From Luidia sarsii (Eukaryota; Echinodermata; Asteroidea; Paxillosida; Luidiidae), in NCBI GenBank assembly GCA_949987565.1, contig OX465112.1, positions 12,586,555 through 12,650,554 of the forward strand: a stretch of 64,000 bases of DNA, in the 5' to 3' direction. The position numbers and the translations under genes are program-made. This document shows positions 58,701 to 64,000 of the stretch, piece after piece (position 1 is the stretch's first letter; each line of letters starts with the position of its first letter). Under the pieces are notes generated by a model. It was given only the letters and a program-made list of their open reading frames with translations. It was not told the DNA's origin and ran no database searches.

Positions 58701-61700
58701 TGCAGCTCCGGCTCAGGAACCCAAGTACCGCGCGTTGATAGGGAAGTGCGCACTCTTGTTTATTTATAGAGCTCTACGGTTTGTACTCTGTTGCCCTCAT
58801 TAAGTTACTAAGATTTTCTTTTGTCTGTATATGTTATGAAGTTCAAAAGGTTTTGGCGGCAACACCAACACCAACTTTGCATTCTCGGGTATATCCATGA
58901 AAACTCGGCGACAAAGGGTGTCTGCAATAATATTACAGTCAAACTCATTTTCTGCTGTCATTTAGGGATCTCACGAAGTGTACCAGATGGTTGGCAAGCT
59001 TCTTTTTCCAACCCAACCCGAACTTTGACCTAAAATCTCTCAACCCGAGACGCAAGCTATCATCCGTAAATGCTTCCATCTTGAAACCCTAACCCTACAA
59101 CCTTCACACTGATCTCCAACCCTCTCACGCCCTCAATCCTCCACCTTGTCTTCCTTGACTTGCAGAGTTTCCTGGACACCGCCAGCGTCGTCGTGGAGGT
59201 TGTCCCAGAGGTAAGGGATATCCCCAGCGAAAGTCATCTTCACTTCCACCAACGGGTCGTGCTCTCATCTCTCACATTCCATGTTCACGAGTGACTCTAT
59301 TATGCAGGAGCTTTGGATGGTTCGATAATATCTTGAGTGGGAAGCATGCAGGTCAATTTCCAAAGCTTTGGTAGACAATGGTCTTAAGCCTCAATGTTCG
59401 CCATGTGATTTTTTTTTAGGGGGGGTGCAATTTTCATAATGGACAAGCCAAAATCAAAGCAATGCTCTGCTCAAAATTTCCGAGTGAAAACTGAAGCGTC
59501 ACTGTGACCTTCGATGAGGCGAGAGCCCTCTTCTTTCGGAGTCTGGCGGTCTTGTGATACCTCCCGCTGTCTGGGATTCGGAGTTTCAGCTCTATATACC
59601 CAGCGCCACAGATACATCCCAAAAAGAGATCTCTACCACTGCAAAATTAATACACCCGTTGTGTATACACACACTGTGCCATGCAATCGCCCCGCCCGTT
59701 TTTAGCGGTTTTTTTTTATCATGTTTTGTTTTCTTTATTTCTGTACATTTTGTTGTTAATTTGGGAAGGGGTGTTGTCAGAATCATCTCTTCTGGCGGGG
59801 CTCAGTCTGGGCTATGGCCCACTGCATGCCCTCCTTCGCCCGATTACCTGCTGAAAAGTACAGGCAGCTTAGCTGGGCCTTCGAACCCACGACTCCTGCT
59901 TTCTAGCGAGGACGTCGCAACCACTCGACCACCGCGACTGGTCGAGGTCTTGGGTCAATTGGAATTGCAATCTTTCTCGACACAAAGACATGTTATCTAT
60001 GTGTGTTTTTTTTTTACAGCAGGAGGACGCAACAGAGAGTCTTCTTGGAATGGTGTCGTCGATTGAGGCTGCCACGGTTAACGTTGCCTCGACTGTGCAA
60101 ACGGAGCTACTAATCAAAGAGGAAAACATAGGTAGGTTGCCGGTAAATTTAGGCATTAAAACAATAGGAAAACAATAAAATATATAGCAACATCAACATC
60201 AACATCAGCATCAGCATCAGCAGCAGCATAAGCAGCAGCATCAGCAGCAGCATCAGCAGCAGCATCGGCATCAGCATCGGCAGCAGCATCAGCAGCAGCA
60301 TCAGCATCAGCATCAGCATCGGCATCGGCAGCAGCAGCAGCAGCAGCATCGGCAGCAGCATCAGCATCAGCAGCAGCAGCAGCAGCATCAGCAGCAGCAT
60401 AAGCATCAGCATCGGCATCAGCAGCACCAGCAGCAGCATCAGCAGCATCAGCACCATCAGCAGCATCAGCAGCATCAGCACCAGCAGCATCAGCAGCAGC
60501 AGCAGCAGCATCAGCATCAGCAGCACCAGCAGCAGCATCAGCAGCATCAGCACCATCAGCAGCATCAGCAGCATCAGCACCAGCAGCATCAGCAGCAGCA
60601 GCAGCAGCAGCATCAGCATCAGCAGCACCAGCAGCAGCATCAGCAGCATCAGCACCAGCAGCATCAGCAGCAGCACCAGCAGCAGCATCAGCATCAGCAT
60701 CAGCAGCAGCAGCAGCAGCATCAGCAGCATCAGCAGCAGCAGCAGCATCAGCAGCATCAGCAGCATCAGCACCAGCAGCATCAGCAGCAGCAGCAGCAGC
60801 AGCATCAGCAGCATCAGCAGCATCAGCAGCAGCAACGGCAACGGCAACGGCAACGGCAGCGGCAGCGGCAACGGAAACGCCAACGGAAACGCCAACAGAA
60901 ACACCAACAGAAACAACAACAGAAACAACAACAGAAACAACAACAGAAACAACAACAGAAACAACAACAGAAACAACAACAGAAACAACAACAGAAACAA
61001 CAACAGAAACACCAACAGAAACACCAACAGAAACAACAACAGAAACAACAACAGAAACAACAACAGAAACAACAACAGAAACAACAACAGAAACAACAAC
61101 AGAAACAACAACAGAAACAACAACAGAAACAACAACAGAAACAACAACAGAAACAACAACAGAAACAACAACAGAAACAACAACAGAAACAACAACAGAA
61201 ACAACAATTGAAATAATCGAATGCACATAATAGAATAAACGTCATGTTGCCTGGTTGATCTGAATTACAGAGGGCGTGATATCCCCTTACGTGCCGGATG
61301 CGACTGACAACACTGGCTTCGAATTCGACCTCGGGACCGATGAATCAGCCGACGCTTCCAAAGTCACCATCAGCAGCGACGCCCTAAATGACCTTAACCT
61401 GCCCGGTGAGTACCCCCCGTCCCCCTAAAGACAGAAATGGCCCACATTTTTGTCTACGTTTTTTTTTCGCCCTGCGACTTCATCAGTGCCTCTCCTTCAC
61501 ACTCAAGAATAATTATCTGTTTTTTTTTGTCGTTGATGGCGCTGTTCAGAGCACAAGGACGAGGAAGGGGTTCGAATATTGCCCGGGCTATCCTTTTTGT
61601 TGTTGTTTTTATTCGCAAGAAGACAAGTTGGGAAAGACAAACTGCACGTGCTGATTACAAACTTACAAGGAGGCGCCAACCGTTCCAGTCGCTCTCTCGT

Positions 61701-64000
61701 TAACTCCTCACGCAGGAACCTAACGTTAGAGAGTACTGTCACGTTAGGGAATACTGTCACTCCTTTTTACAACGCATCTCACGTGGCACTTCACTCGCTT
61801 TTCTCTTCTCTCCCTTTCCCCTCTGTTTTTTTTGTGGGGCGATGCAGAGAACACCAGCCTGACCATTGTGGTGCTGAAGATTGACGTCCCTCTGAACTAC
61901 CCCGCCAATAGTTCTTCTCAGCGGCTCAGCAGTTCCATCATTTCCATCTCGGTGGTGGGCGGCGATATTGACTTTTCCGTGCCCGTGGACTTCAGCCTCG
62001 AACACGTGAAGGTATAGGCCGGGCATCGCCACCACCGCCCCCCCCCCCTTCCTCACGCCGACCCGTACTCGCTCAGTGTGCAGGCCGGTTCAGTAAGCTC
62101 CACTCACCCGAGCGACCATGCCACACCGTACAAAAAAACCCCGAGAAAATTGTTCAATTTGTTCAGAAGTTCTGAAAAATCCGCCAATACTTTGTACAAT
62201 CCCCGAGCTGCTGTATCTGAATGAAAGCGATTGTGTGATCCCTGGAGATAATACGGCAGTTAATGGTTGACTGATTGGGGCCCCCACCCCGGCAAAGACT
62301 TAATGACTATTAGGGAAGCCACTATCTTAGGGCTGTATAGCTCGGATGGAAAGAGTGCTGGTACGTTAATCCAGAGGTTATCAGGTTCCAATACTGGTCC
62401 AATCAGTTTTAATTTTTTAAGTCAAATAATAGAAAAAAAATAAAGGATTTTTAAATCCATTCTCGTCAACTTAAAAGTTGATACAATTCTGCCACTGACT
62501 TTGTGCAATCCCTGCCAAAGCAAGGTCTACGCCACTAATTGTCTGAATGAAAATGGTTGCTTTGAGATAATTATACTGTAGTTGCCGGCACCACACCCGA
62601 GCAAAGATACTATTTGGCAAGGCCCCCGACTAGGGTAGCCCAGCAGGCGAAGTGCCTGGACGTTAAACCAGAGGGTTTTTTTTGGGGGGGGGGCTCAATT
62701 CCTGGTCCACTTCATTTCTTTCAGCTATTTGGATGAATTGTTCCTTGTACCTCAGGCACAGTAATAATATACGCTCGACAAATAATGCACGGAGGCATAT
62801 ATCTTCCGTATACACTTCTTAGGGACTAGATTCGAAGTGATTGACAACAATGTTGCCGATTCGATACTAGCAGGTCATTGAAGTCATTATGAAATTCCTG
62901 TGGATTACTCTGAGTGCAACGGGACGGAAGCAAAAGAGAACACTGAGCAAACGGAGCTACATAATTGCCAAGTCGCAGAATAGAATGCATATAGGCTTAA
63001 AGGCCTATACAACATTGGTAAAAGTCCACAGATTTTGTGTGTTAAACCATTAAACATTCCAAAAAAGGAATTCTGTGAAGGTTTTAGCTCAAATGGTAAC
63101 TCGAGAAAGTAAGAAAAAAAAAAGGCAAAAAACCTTCACGGTTTTCGCACCGTTCTGTAGTGTAAGAAATAGTTTATGACTCGCGAGTCATAAACTATTT
63201 GTTGAGTGAAGATTTCTCCAGAAATACAGCATCCCAGACCGTAAGATTTCAACATGAGGATTCCTTCATAACCATCTACAAACAGTGTAAATTAGAAGAA
63301 AAATGTAGACATCGATGATTAATGATCTTCCCAATGTTGTATTGGGCCTTTAAAGGCCAATACAACATTGGGAAGATGTTGATGCAAAAACCGTGACATA
63401 TTTTTTTTCATTTTTCTACTCTCTCAGTTCACCACTTGAGCTAAAACCTTCGCAGGATTGCTTTTTGGGGATGATTAATGGTTTAACACAAAATCTGTGG
63501 CAATCTTTTGACCTTTACCAATGTTGTATAGGGCCTTAAAGAGAGGGTACACCATTTGCAATTTCCGGACATTTACAAATTTGAGAAATAACTCACTCAT
63601 AGGGAAGTTTGTAATGAAATCAGACATTGCGTGACAGTTTTAGCGCACGAAAATCTGCCGTTTTCGAGAAAAGAGGAAATTCAAAAACTTACACGCAGGT
63701 GTTGCTATTATATGTAGCCTATACTTTGAGTTTGACAAATTATGACAGCGATTCTTTGACCTTCGCAAATGGTGTAGCTGACCTTTAACTTATTTTCTGT
63801 CCCCAGAAAAGGTAGCGATATCCCCCTCCTACTTCACTCCCCCTTCCTTCCTCTTTTCGCCTTTTTACAGAAATTTCCCAACGAAACCCAACAGTGCAAC
63901 TTCTGGGTTGAAAAAACGTAAGTATTTTAACGTTTTTCTCCCAAACTGGATTTTTTTTTCTCCACAAGGTGTGGAATGTTATCATACATTGTCAGTTAAC
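37756..64000 (+). CDS. Adhesion-GPCR-type receptor, extracellular region (3' end beyond window)
   Basis: Seventeen exons (37756-37797, 46756-46792, 47475-47641, 48131-48250, 48397-48562, 49452-49589, 50923-51098, 52205-52342, 53974-54118, 54872-54946, 55654-55970, 58427-58666, 59166-59210, 60020-60131, 61271-61405, 61848-62011, 63871-63917) join in frame without a stop and give 754 residues. Order: signal peptide (1-26), unrecognised 12-Cys module (28-224), F5/8C domain (about 225-376, closed by Cys231 and Cys375), 4-Cys EGF-like piece (377-401), Thr/Pro/Ser stalk (402-495), GAIN-like domain (about 500-740), then CNFW at 748-751, the opening of a GPS. Such receptors bind ligands outside the cell, self-cleave at the GPS and signal through seven helices. 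The cleavage site and helices would be to the right. A polycystin-type GPS protein is a less likely alternative. Confidence 0.85.
38045..38155. repeat. Foldback element, family B
   Basis: ggtttgcggggacaccgcgt pairs with acgcggtgtcacgacaaacc, and gagtgtggctctgggaagag makes the inner stem. It is one of the cleanest copies. Confidence 0.85.
39345..39501. repeat. Inverted-repeat element, family C (reverse orientation)
   Basis: tcgatttcatcaaacacatc to ttagtgaaatctacc, with cgtaacttacgattaatcgc and its complement inside. Confidence 0.75.
39861..40036. repeat. Foldback element, family A (long copy, 176 bp)
   Basis: Arms start attgtagttagtgacctaac and end ggccactaactacaat. The centre holds an additional palindrome, aataagacagttgtcttatt. 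Confidence 0.8.
40484..40671. repeat. Half copies of family B then family A
   Basis: A single B arm (ggtttgcggtgacaccatgt and ggttctgaaaagaacc) is followed by ctcgacgtttcgaccagtgt and one A arm (ggcctgacgtttcgatccta). The partner arms are missing, so both copies are truncated. Confidence 0.7.
41740..42312. repeat. CAT/CAC minisatellite with higher-order units
   Basis: Blocks of caacaccatcaacactatca and of ccccaccttccccaccatcc followed by catatgcccacccatcacca alternate. The second block appears three times (about 41930, 42078, 42237). The open frames over it are artefacts. Confidence 0.9.
43690..43815 (+). promoter_or_regulatory. CpG-rich promoter-like island inside receptor intron 1
   Basis: In about 100 bp there is a full CRE palindrome (tgacgtca, 43708-43715), two GC boxes (gggcgggc at about 43720, ggggcgggg at about 43737) and a TATA-like tata at 43767. 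A candidate exon with an optimal donor follows. This resembles a real promoter more than a repeat, and it could drive a nested gene or an alternative transcript. Confidence 0.45.
43926..43998 (+). CDS. Candidate first exon of an unrecognised gene
   Basis: The ATG in context cgaccatggt opens 24 codons, MVEELYEKNVYTNEIKHEMK then NRGS, ending at a consensus donor (tcga|gtaagt), phase 1. The peptide looks like a helix-turn-helix opening, as in some integrase- or transposase-like proteins, but that is only an impression. No second exon was found nearby. Its phase does not fit receptor exon 2. It would fit exon 3 but would then lack a signal peptide. Confidence 0.35.
44708..45140. repeat. Inverted-repeat element with minisatellite core
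   Basis: Arms of about 95 bp (cactaacgcgtcaagttggc ... gcgatttccgcggctcgttg on the left, near-perfect complement on the right from 45049) enclose about 250 bp of a 30-bp tandem unit, gccaactcgcccactagtct plus acttgcccct, repeated about eight times. It is a non-autonomous element with an internal tandem repeat. Confidence 0.85.
46756..46792 (+). CDS. Receptor exon 2: second half of signal peptide
   Basis: 37 nt, VGLLVPLFWSIQ plus one base. The acceptor is ccttcaaag and the donor attcaag|gtgagt. With exon 1 it makes a hydrophobic core followed by a likely cleavage near SIQG-K. Phase 1 fits exon 3. Confidence 0.8.
47040..47440 (-). mobile_element. SINE dimer (body-head-body) in receptor intron 2
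   Basis: The body segment with ttcagatgcaaacaacca and gctacagcagctc occurs at 47055-47135 and again at 47350-47435, with one tRNA-like head between (about 47205-47283 on the minus strand, ggatagctcagatgggaaga). It is the same tandem arrangement as at 62160-62715. Confidence 0.75.
47475..47641 (+). CDS. Receptor exon 3: start of Cys-rich module
   Basis: KTCSIQNECMPVADC to CCIHLDTCGGELE with seven cysteines. The acceptor is tctgtttag and the donor cttgag|gtaaag, phase 0 at the end. I do not recognise the fold. Confidence 0.85.
47642..48130 (+). repeat. Receptor intron 3: G-rich minisatellite
   Basis: From 47650 to about 48080 the coding strand is almost entirely ggggttgggatggggttg-like units, with many runs of three or more G. 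This gives strong G-quadruplex potential on the coding strand and in the pre-mRNA. Confidence 0.9.
48131..48250 (+). CDS. Receptor exon 4
   Basis: 40 codons, VAGWINVRNTTVTVDGSVYQ onward, with two N-glycosylation sequons (NTT, NAT). Acceptor cactcag, donor atcaag|gtaagt, phase 0 on both sides. Confidence 0.85.
48397..48562 (+). CDS. Receptor exon 5
   Basis: 55 codons plus one base, SAYVGSWNTLRDGVVSYPSQ onward. Acceptor ctgtccag, donor gacgaca|gtgagt. It is followed by the tandem triplication that precedes exon 6. Confidence 0.85.
48977..49479 (+). repeat. 168-bp tandem triplication copying an acceptor and exon start
   Basis: Three units (48977-49144, 49145-49312, 49313-49479) of nearly the same sequence each end with the polypyrimidine tract, the acceptor gtgtttgtag or a close variant, and the first 28 bases of receptor exon 6. 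The third runs on into the real exon. Each unit also holds gattaaccgcggttgattaa, a palindromic stretch. The low divergence suggests recent duplication. Confidence 0.95.
49452..49589 (+). CDS. Receptor exon 6
   Basis: Completes a Thr codon, then LDVEAYRDKDCLCDADWDCL onward (four cysteines). Acceptor gcttgtag, donor gacatcc|gtaagt, phase 1 on both sides. It is the last of three near-identical acceptors, and the only one followed by the full exon. Confidence 0.85.
50052..50195. repeat. Inverted-repeat element, family C (decayed)
   Basis: ggacttcacaaaaagcctta at the left and gatgagtttagtgaaatcga at the right. The inner cgtaagtt words are partly lost. Confidence 0.65.
50382..50742. mobile_element. 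TTAA-flanked MITE
   Basis: aggtctatacaacattgg and cgatgtagtattgggcct termini lie between TTAA sites. It is in reverse orientation relative to the copy at 29498. Confidence 0.8.
50923..51098 (+). CDS. Receptor exon 7: start of F5/8C domain
   Basis: Completes a Gln codon, then VLVQDYCQSVLTITNYTASS to GWGPDLDDDNPWFE. The W-x-P ... D-x-x-x-x-P-W pattern and the opening Cys are typical of the discoidin fold. Acceptor catctgcag, donor tttgag|gtcagt. Confidence 0.85.
51684..51735. repeat. Short perfect hairpin in receptor intron 7
   Basis: taattcaatgaggttt pairs exactly with aaacctcattgaatta around a short loop. Confidence 0.7.
51960..52050. repeat. Family B half copy
   Basis: gagttatcgctcgggttctt then ccttatacatggtgtcaccg. 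It shows the intact sequence that is split by a satellite at 28520-29347. Confidence 0.7.
52205..52342 (+). CDS. Receptor exon 8: middle of F5/8C domain
   Basis: 46 codons, ILLGEDTMVSGIETQGMVTN onward. The sequence WFEILLG...V-GIETQG is the classic core of the F5/8C family. Phase 0 on both sides. Confidence 0.9.
52815..52940. repeat. Foldback element, family B
   Basis: tctcttttgagacggagtgt and tctcagagccacgctcaaca form the stem. The ends are diverged. Confidence 0.65.
53056..53450. repeat. Long-arm inverted-repeat element (about 110-bp arms)
   Basis: Left gaccgggccggcgtattttt, gcgcgctattggttgcattt and gtgaattattca are mirrored on the right by their near-complements (tgaataattcaccacgcg, agaatgcaaccaatataata, aaaatacgcggccggacc). 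The middle 150 bp is unique. Confidence 0.8.
53974..54118 (+). CDS. Receptor exon 9: end of F5/8C domain
   Basis: VFVAGARLDTKTLNSFPTPV to GLRVGLMGC. The domain-closing Gly-Cys is at residues 374-375. The donor region cccacgtacgtac offers two GT sites four bases apart, and only the first keeps frame with exon 10. Confidence 0.9.
54318..54815 (+). repeat. 30-bp minisatellite in receptor intron 9
   Basis: About fifteen copies of tccctagagtcctgcttaat followed by ccatttcga or ccatttcgca. The open frame over it exists only because the period is 30. Confidence 0.95.
54872..54946 (+). CDS. Receptor exon 10: four-cysteine EGF-like piece
   Basis: Completes a His codon, then CSTSGECTAMAHGVCETQNF and CSYD. 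Four cysteines in 24 residues fit a partial EGF-like fold, which normally has six. Phase 1 on both sides, the usual phase for shuffled extracellular domains. Confidence 0.8.
54990..55440 (+). repeat. Pyrimidine-rich minisatellite in receptor intron 10
   Basis: About 440 bp of tcccaccctcccctcctccc units, nearly free of purines on the plus strand. The open frames on both strands are artefacts. Confidence 0.95.
55654..55970 (+). CDS. Receptor exon 11: Thr/Pro/Ser-rich stalk
   Basis: 105 codons beginning PTTTLAPTTAPRTTTGMPTT, a mucin-like segment expected to be heavily O-glycosylated, ending in IQDKIAEFTQLTTA. Acceptor catcttgtag, donor acagca|gtgcgt. The donor is not ideal. Confidence 0.75.
57439..57490. 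repeat. Family A half copy
   Basis: gggcccgacgtttcgatcct without a complementary arm. Confidence 0.6.
57760..58190. repeat. 81-bp modules: three direct and one inverted copy
   Basis: Units begin gacctttcccatgaaatatg, contain the octamer atgcaaat, then gcgcatgcgc (gcgcgcgcgc in the third), then aaattggtgg and gccaaccaatg. A fourth, inverted copy ends at about 58187. It may be a non-autonomous element whose left end was amplified, and it carries known transcription-factor motifs. Confidence 0.85.
58427..58666 (+). CDS. Receptor exon 12: GAIN subdomain A
   Basis: 80 codons, ETNDLTNVLTDPGTDVSHVT to LASQENGGELFE. The helical, acidic character fits the N-terminal half of a GAIN domain. Phase 0 on both sides. 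Confidence 0.8.
59166..59210 (+). CDS. Receptor exon 13 (45 nt)
   Basis: SFLDTASVVVEVVPE, with acceptor gacttgcag and donor cccagag|gtaagg. A microexon in phase 0 that could be skipped without changing frame. Confidence 0.7.
59708..59941 (-). mobile_element. tRNA-Ser-like SINE in receptor intron 13
   Basis: Read on the minus strand, cgcggtggtcgagtggttgc (A box), an anticodon loop ctagaaa (anticodon AGA) and gtgggttcgaa (B box) make a tRNA-Ser-like head. A body of about 150 bp and a tail rich in A (aaataaagaaaacaaaac) follow. It is a different family from the SINEs at 7030 and 62160. Confidence 0.75.
60020..60131 (+). CDS. Receptor exon 14
   Basis: QEDATESLLGMVSSIEAATV onward to EENI. The acceptor acagcag is a tandem NAGNAG site, so the first Gln may be present or absent. 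Donor catag|gtaggt, phase 1. Confidence 0.8.
60181..61215 (+). repeat. 1-kb compound microsatellite in receptor intron 14
   Basis: CAGCAT/CAGCAG mixtures (60187-60835) switch to caacgg units (60836-60895) and then to about 26 copies of a 12-bp unit, cagaaacaacaa. The open frames of about 350 codons on the minus strand are repeat artefacts. Confidence 0.97.
61271..61405 (+). CDS. Receptor exon 15: GAIN subdomain B, first part
   Basis: Completes a Glu codon, then GVISPYVPDATDNTGFEFDL to VTISSDALNDLNLP, matching the I-x-I-P-x-x-A-L type strand of GAIN domains. Donor gcccg|gtgagt. Confidence 0.85.
61848..62011 (+). CDS. Receptor exon 16: GAIN subdomain B, second part
   Basis: NTSLTIVVLKIDVPLNYPAN to DIDFSVPVDFSLEHVK. 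The pattern of alternating strands ending in P-V-x-x-x-L-x-H is characteristic just before a GPS. Donor gtgaag|gtatag, phase 0. Confidence 0.85.
62160..62715 (+). mobile_element. SINE multimer (body-head-body-head)
   Basis: Two bodies (tgtgtgatccctggagataa at about 62233 and a relative at about 62500-62600) alternate with two tRNA-like heads (62337-62406 with gtatagctcggatggaaaga; about 62632-62712, interrupted by a T8-G10 run). The unit length is about 290 bp. The linker gtcaaataatagaaaaaa follows the first head, as in other copies. Confidence 0.75.
62997..63353. mobile_element. TTAA-flanked MITE (first of a chain)
   Basis: Termini aggcctatacaacattgg and ccaatgttgtattgggcct. The inner words aaaccttcacggttttcgca and gactcgcgagtcataaacta form palindromes. 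Confidence 0.85.
63350..63539. mobile_element. TTAA-flanked MITE, short copy (second of a chain)
   Basis: Begins aggccaatacaacattggga right after the shared TTAA and ends ccaatgttgtatagggcc-TTAA. At 182 bp it is an internally deleted relative of its neighbour. Confidence 0.85.
63536..63788. mobile_element. TTAA-flanked MITE, second family (third of a chain)
   Basis: Left end agagagggtacaccatttgc, right end gcaaatggtgtagctgacct, then TTAA. It is a relative of the element at 11467. Confidence 0.8.
63871..63917 (+). CDS. Receptor exon 17: opening of the GPS motif
   Basis: KFPNETQQCNFWVEKT, with acceptor cctttttacag and donor aaaaac|gtaagt, phase 2. Cys-x-x-Trp is the first half of a GPS. The second half and the cleavage site must be in the next exon, outside the window. 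Confidence 0.85.

Larger units (their letters stand above)
62012..63870 (+). other. Receptor intron 16 contents
   Basis: Almost wholly mobile elements: a SINE multimer, then a chain of three TTAA elements up to 63788. No coding sequence. Confidence 0.7.

Noticed and set aside
60149..61228. Very long Leu- or Val/Ser- or Ala/Asp-rich open frames on the minus strand
   Set aside because: They are translations of a trinucleotide-period microsatellite in an intron and are open in all three frames.

Overview
This window is metazoan nuclear DNA. It has long introns with GT..AG boundaries, tRNA-derived SINEs, many short palindromic non-autonomous DNA elements, kilobase-scale satellites, and two intron-containing genes of animal type. 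Dense foldback elements, together with a receptor that joins an F5/8C domain to a GAIN domain, suggest a marine deuterostome. An echinoderm, perhaps a sea star, is my best guess, but this is an inference and not a proven assignment. No prokaryotic genes, CRISPR array or viral coding region was found.

Gene 1 (minus strand, 7225-13147) is the complete coding sequence of ER mannosyl-oligosaccharide glucosidase (MOGS, GH63). It has four exons whose phases join exactly into a 980-residue type II membrane protein. Its cytosolic tail is unusually long and acidic, and its catalytic domain carries a proline-rich insert. Gene 2 (plus strand, from ATG 37756 past the right edge) is the extracellular part of an adhesion-GPCR-type receptor. 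Seventeen phase-compatible exons encode 754 residues: signal peptide, an unrecognised 12-cysteine module, an F5/8C (discoidin) domain, a short 4-cysteine EGF-like piece, a Thr/Pro/Ser stalk, a GAIN-like domain and the start of the GPS. The seven-helix part would lie beyond 64000. The two genes are unrelated and share no visible regulation.

Layout: 1-7200 holds repeats. 7225-13147 is MOGS. 13150-23590 is gene-poor, with inverted-repeat elements. 23590-27430 is a two-unit satellite built on a GGAGGAATGAGA-type 12-mer with a 461-bp higher-order period. 28384-29420 is a palindromic element whose centre is filled by the same satellite. 29500-35020 holds TTAA-flanked elements, a hexamer repeat, candidate exons, a LINE 3' end and a nested set of mobile elements inside a SINE. 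35280-36980 is microsatellite mixed with retroposon 3' tails. 37250-64000 is the receptor gene, whose introns hold most of the remaining repeats and a CpG-rich promoter-like island at about 43.7 kb.

The most unusual items are a 168-bp tandem triplication that copies a splice acceptor and exon start, a chain of three TTAA-flanked elements sharing single TTAA sites, tandem 81-bp modules each with an octamer motif and CCAAT boxes (two of them also with NRF1-like sites), and foldback elements that have a satellite as their core. I saw nothing that amounts to a wholly new enzymatic system.
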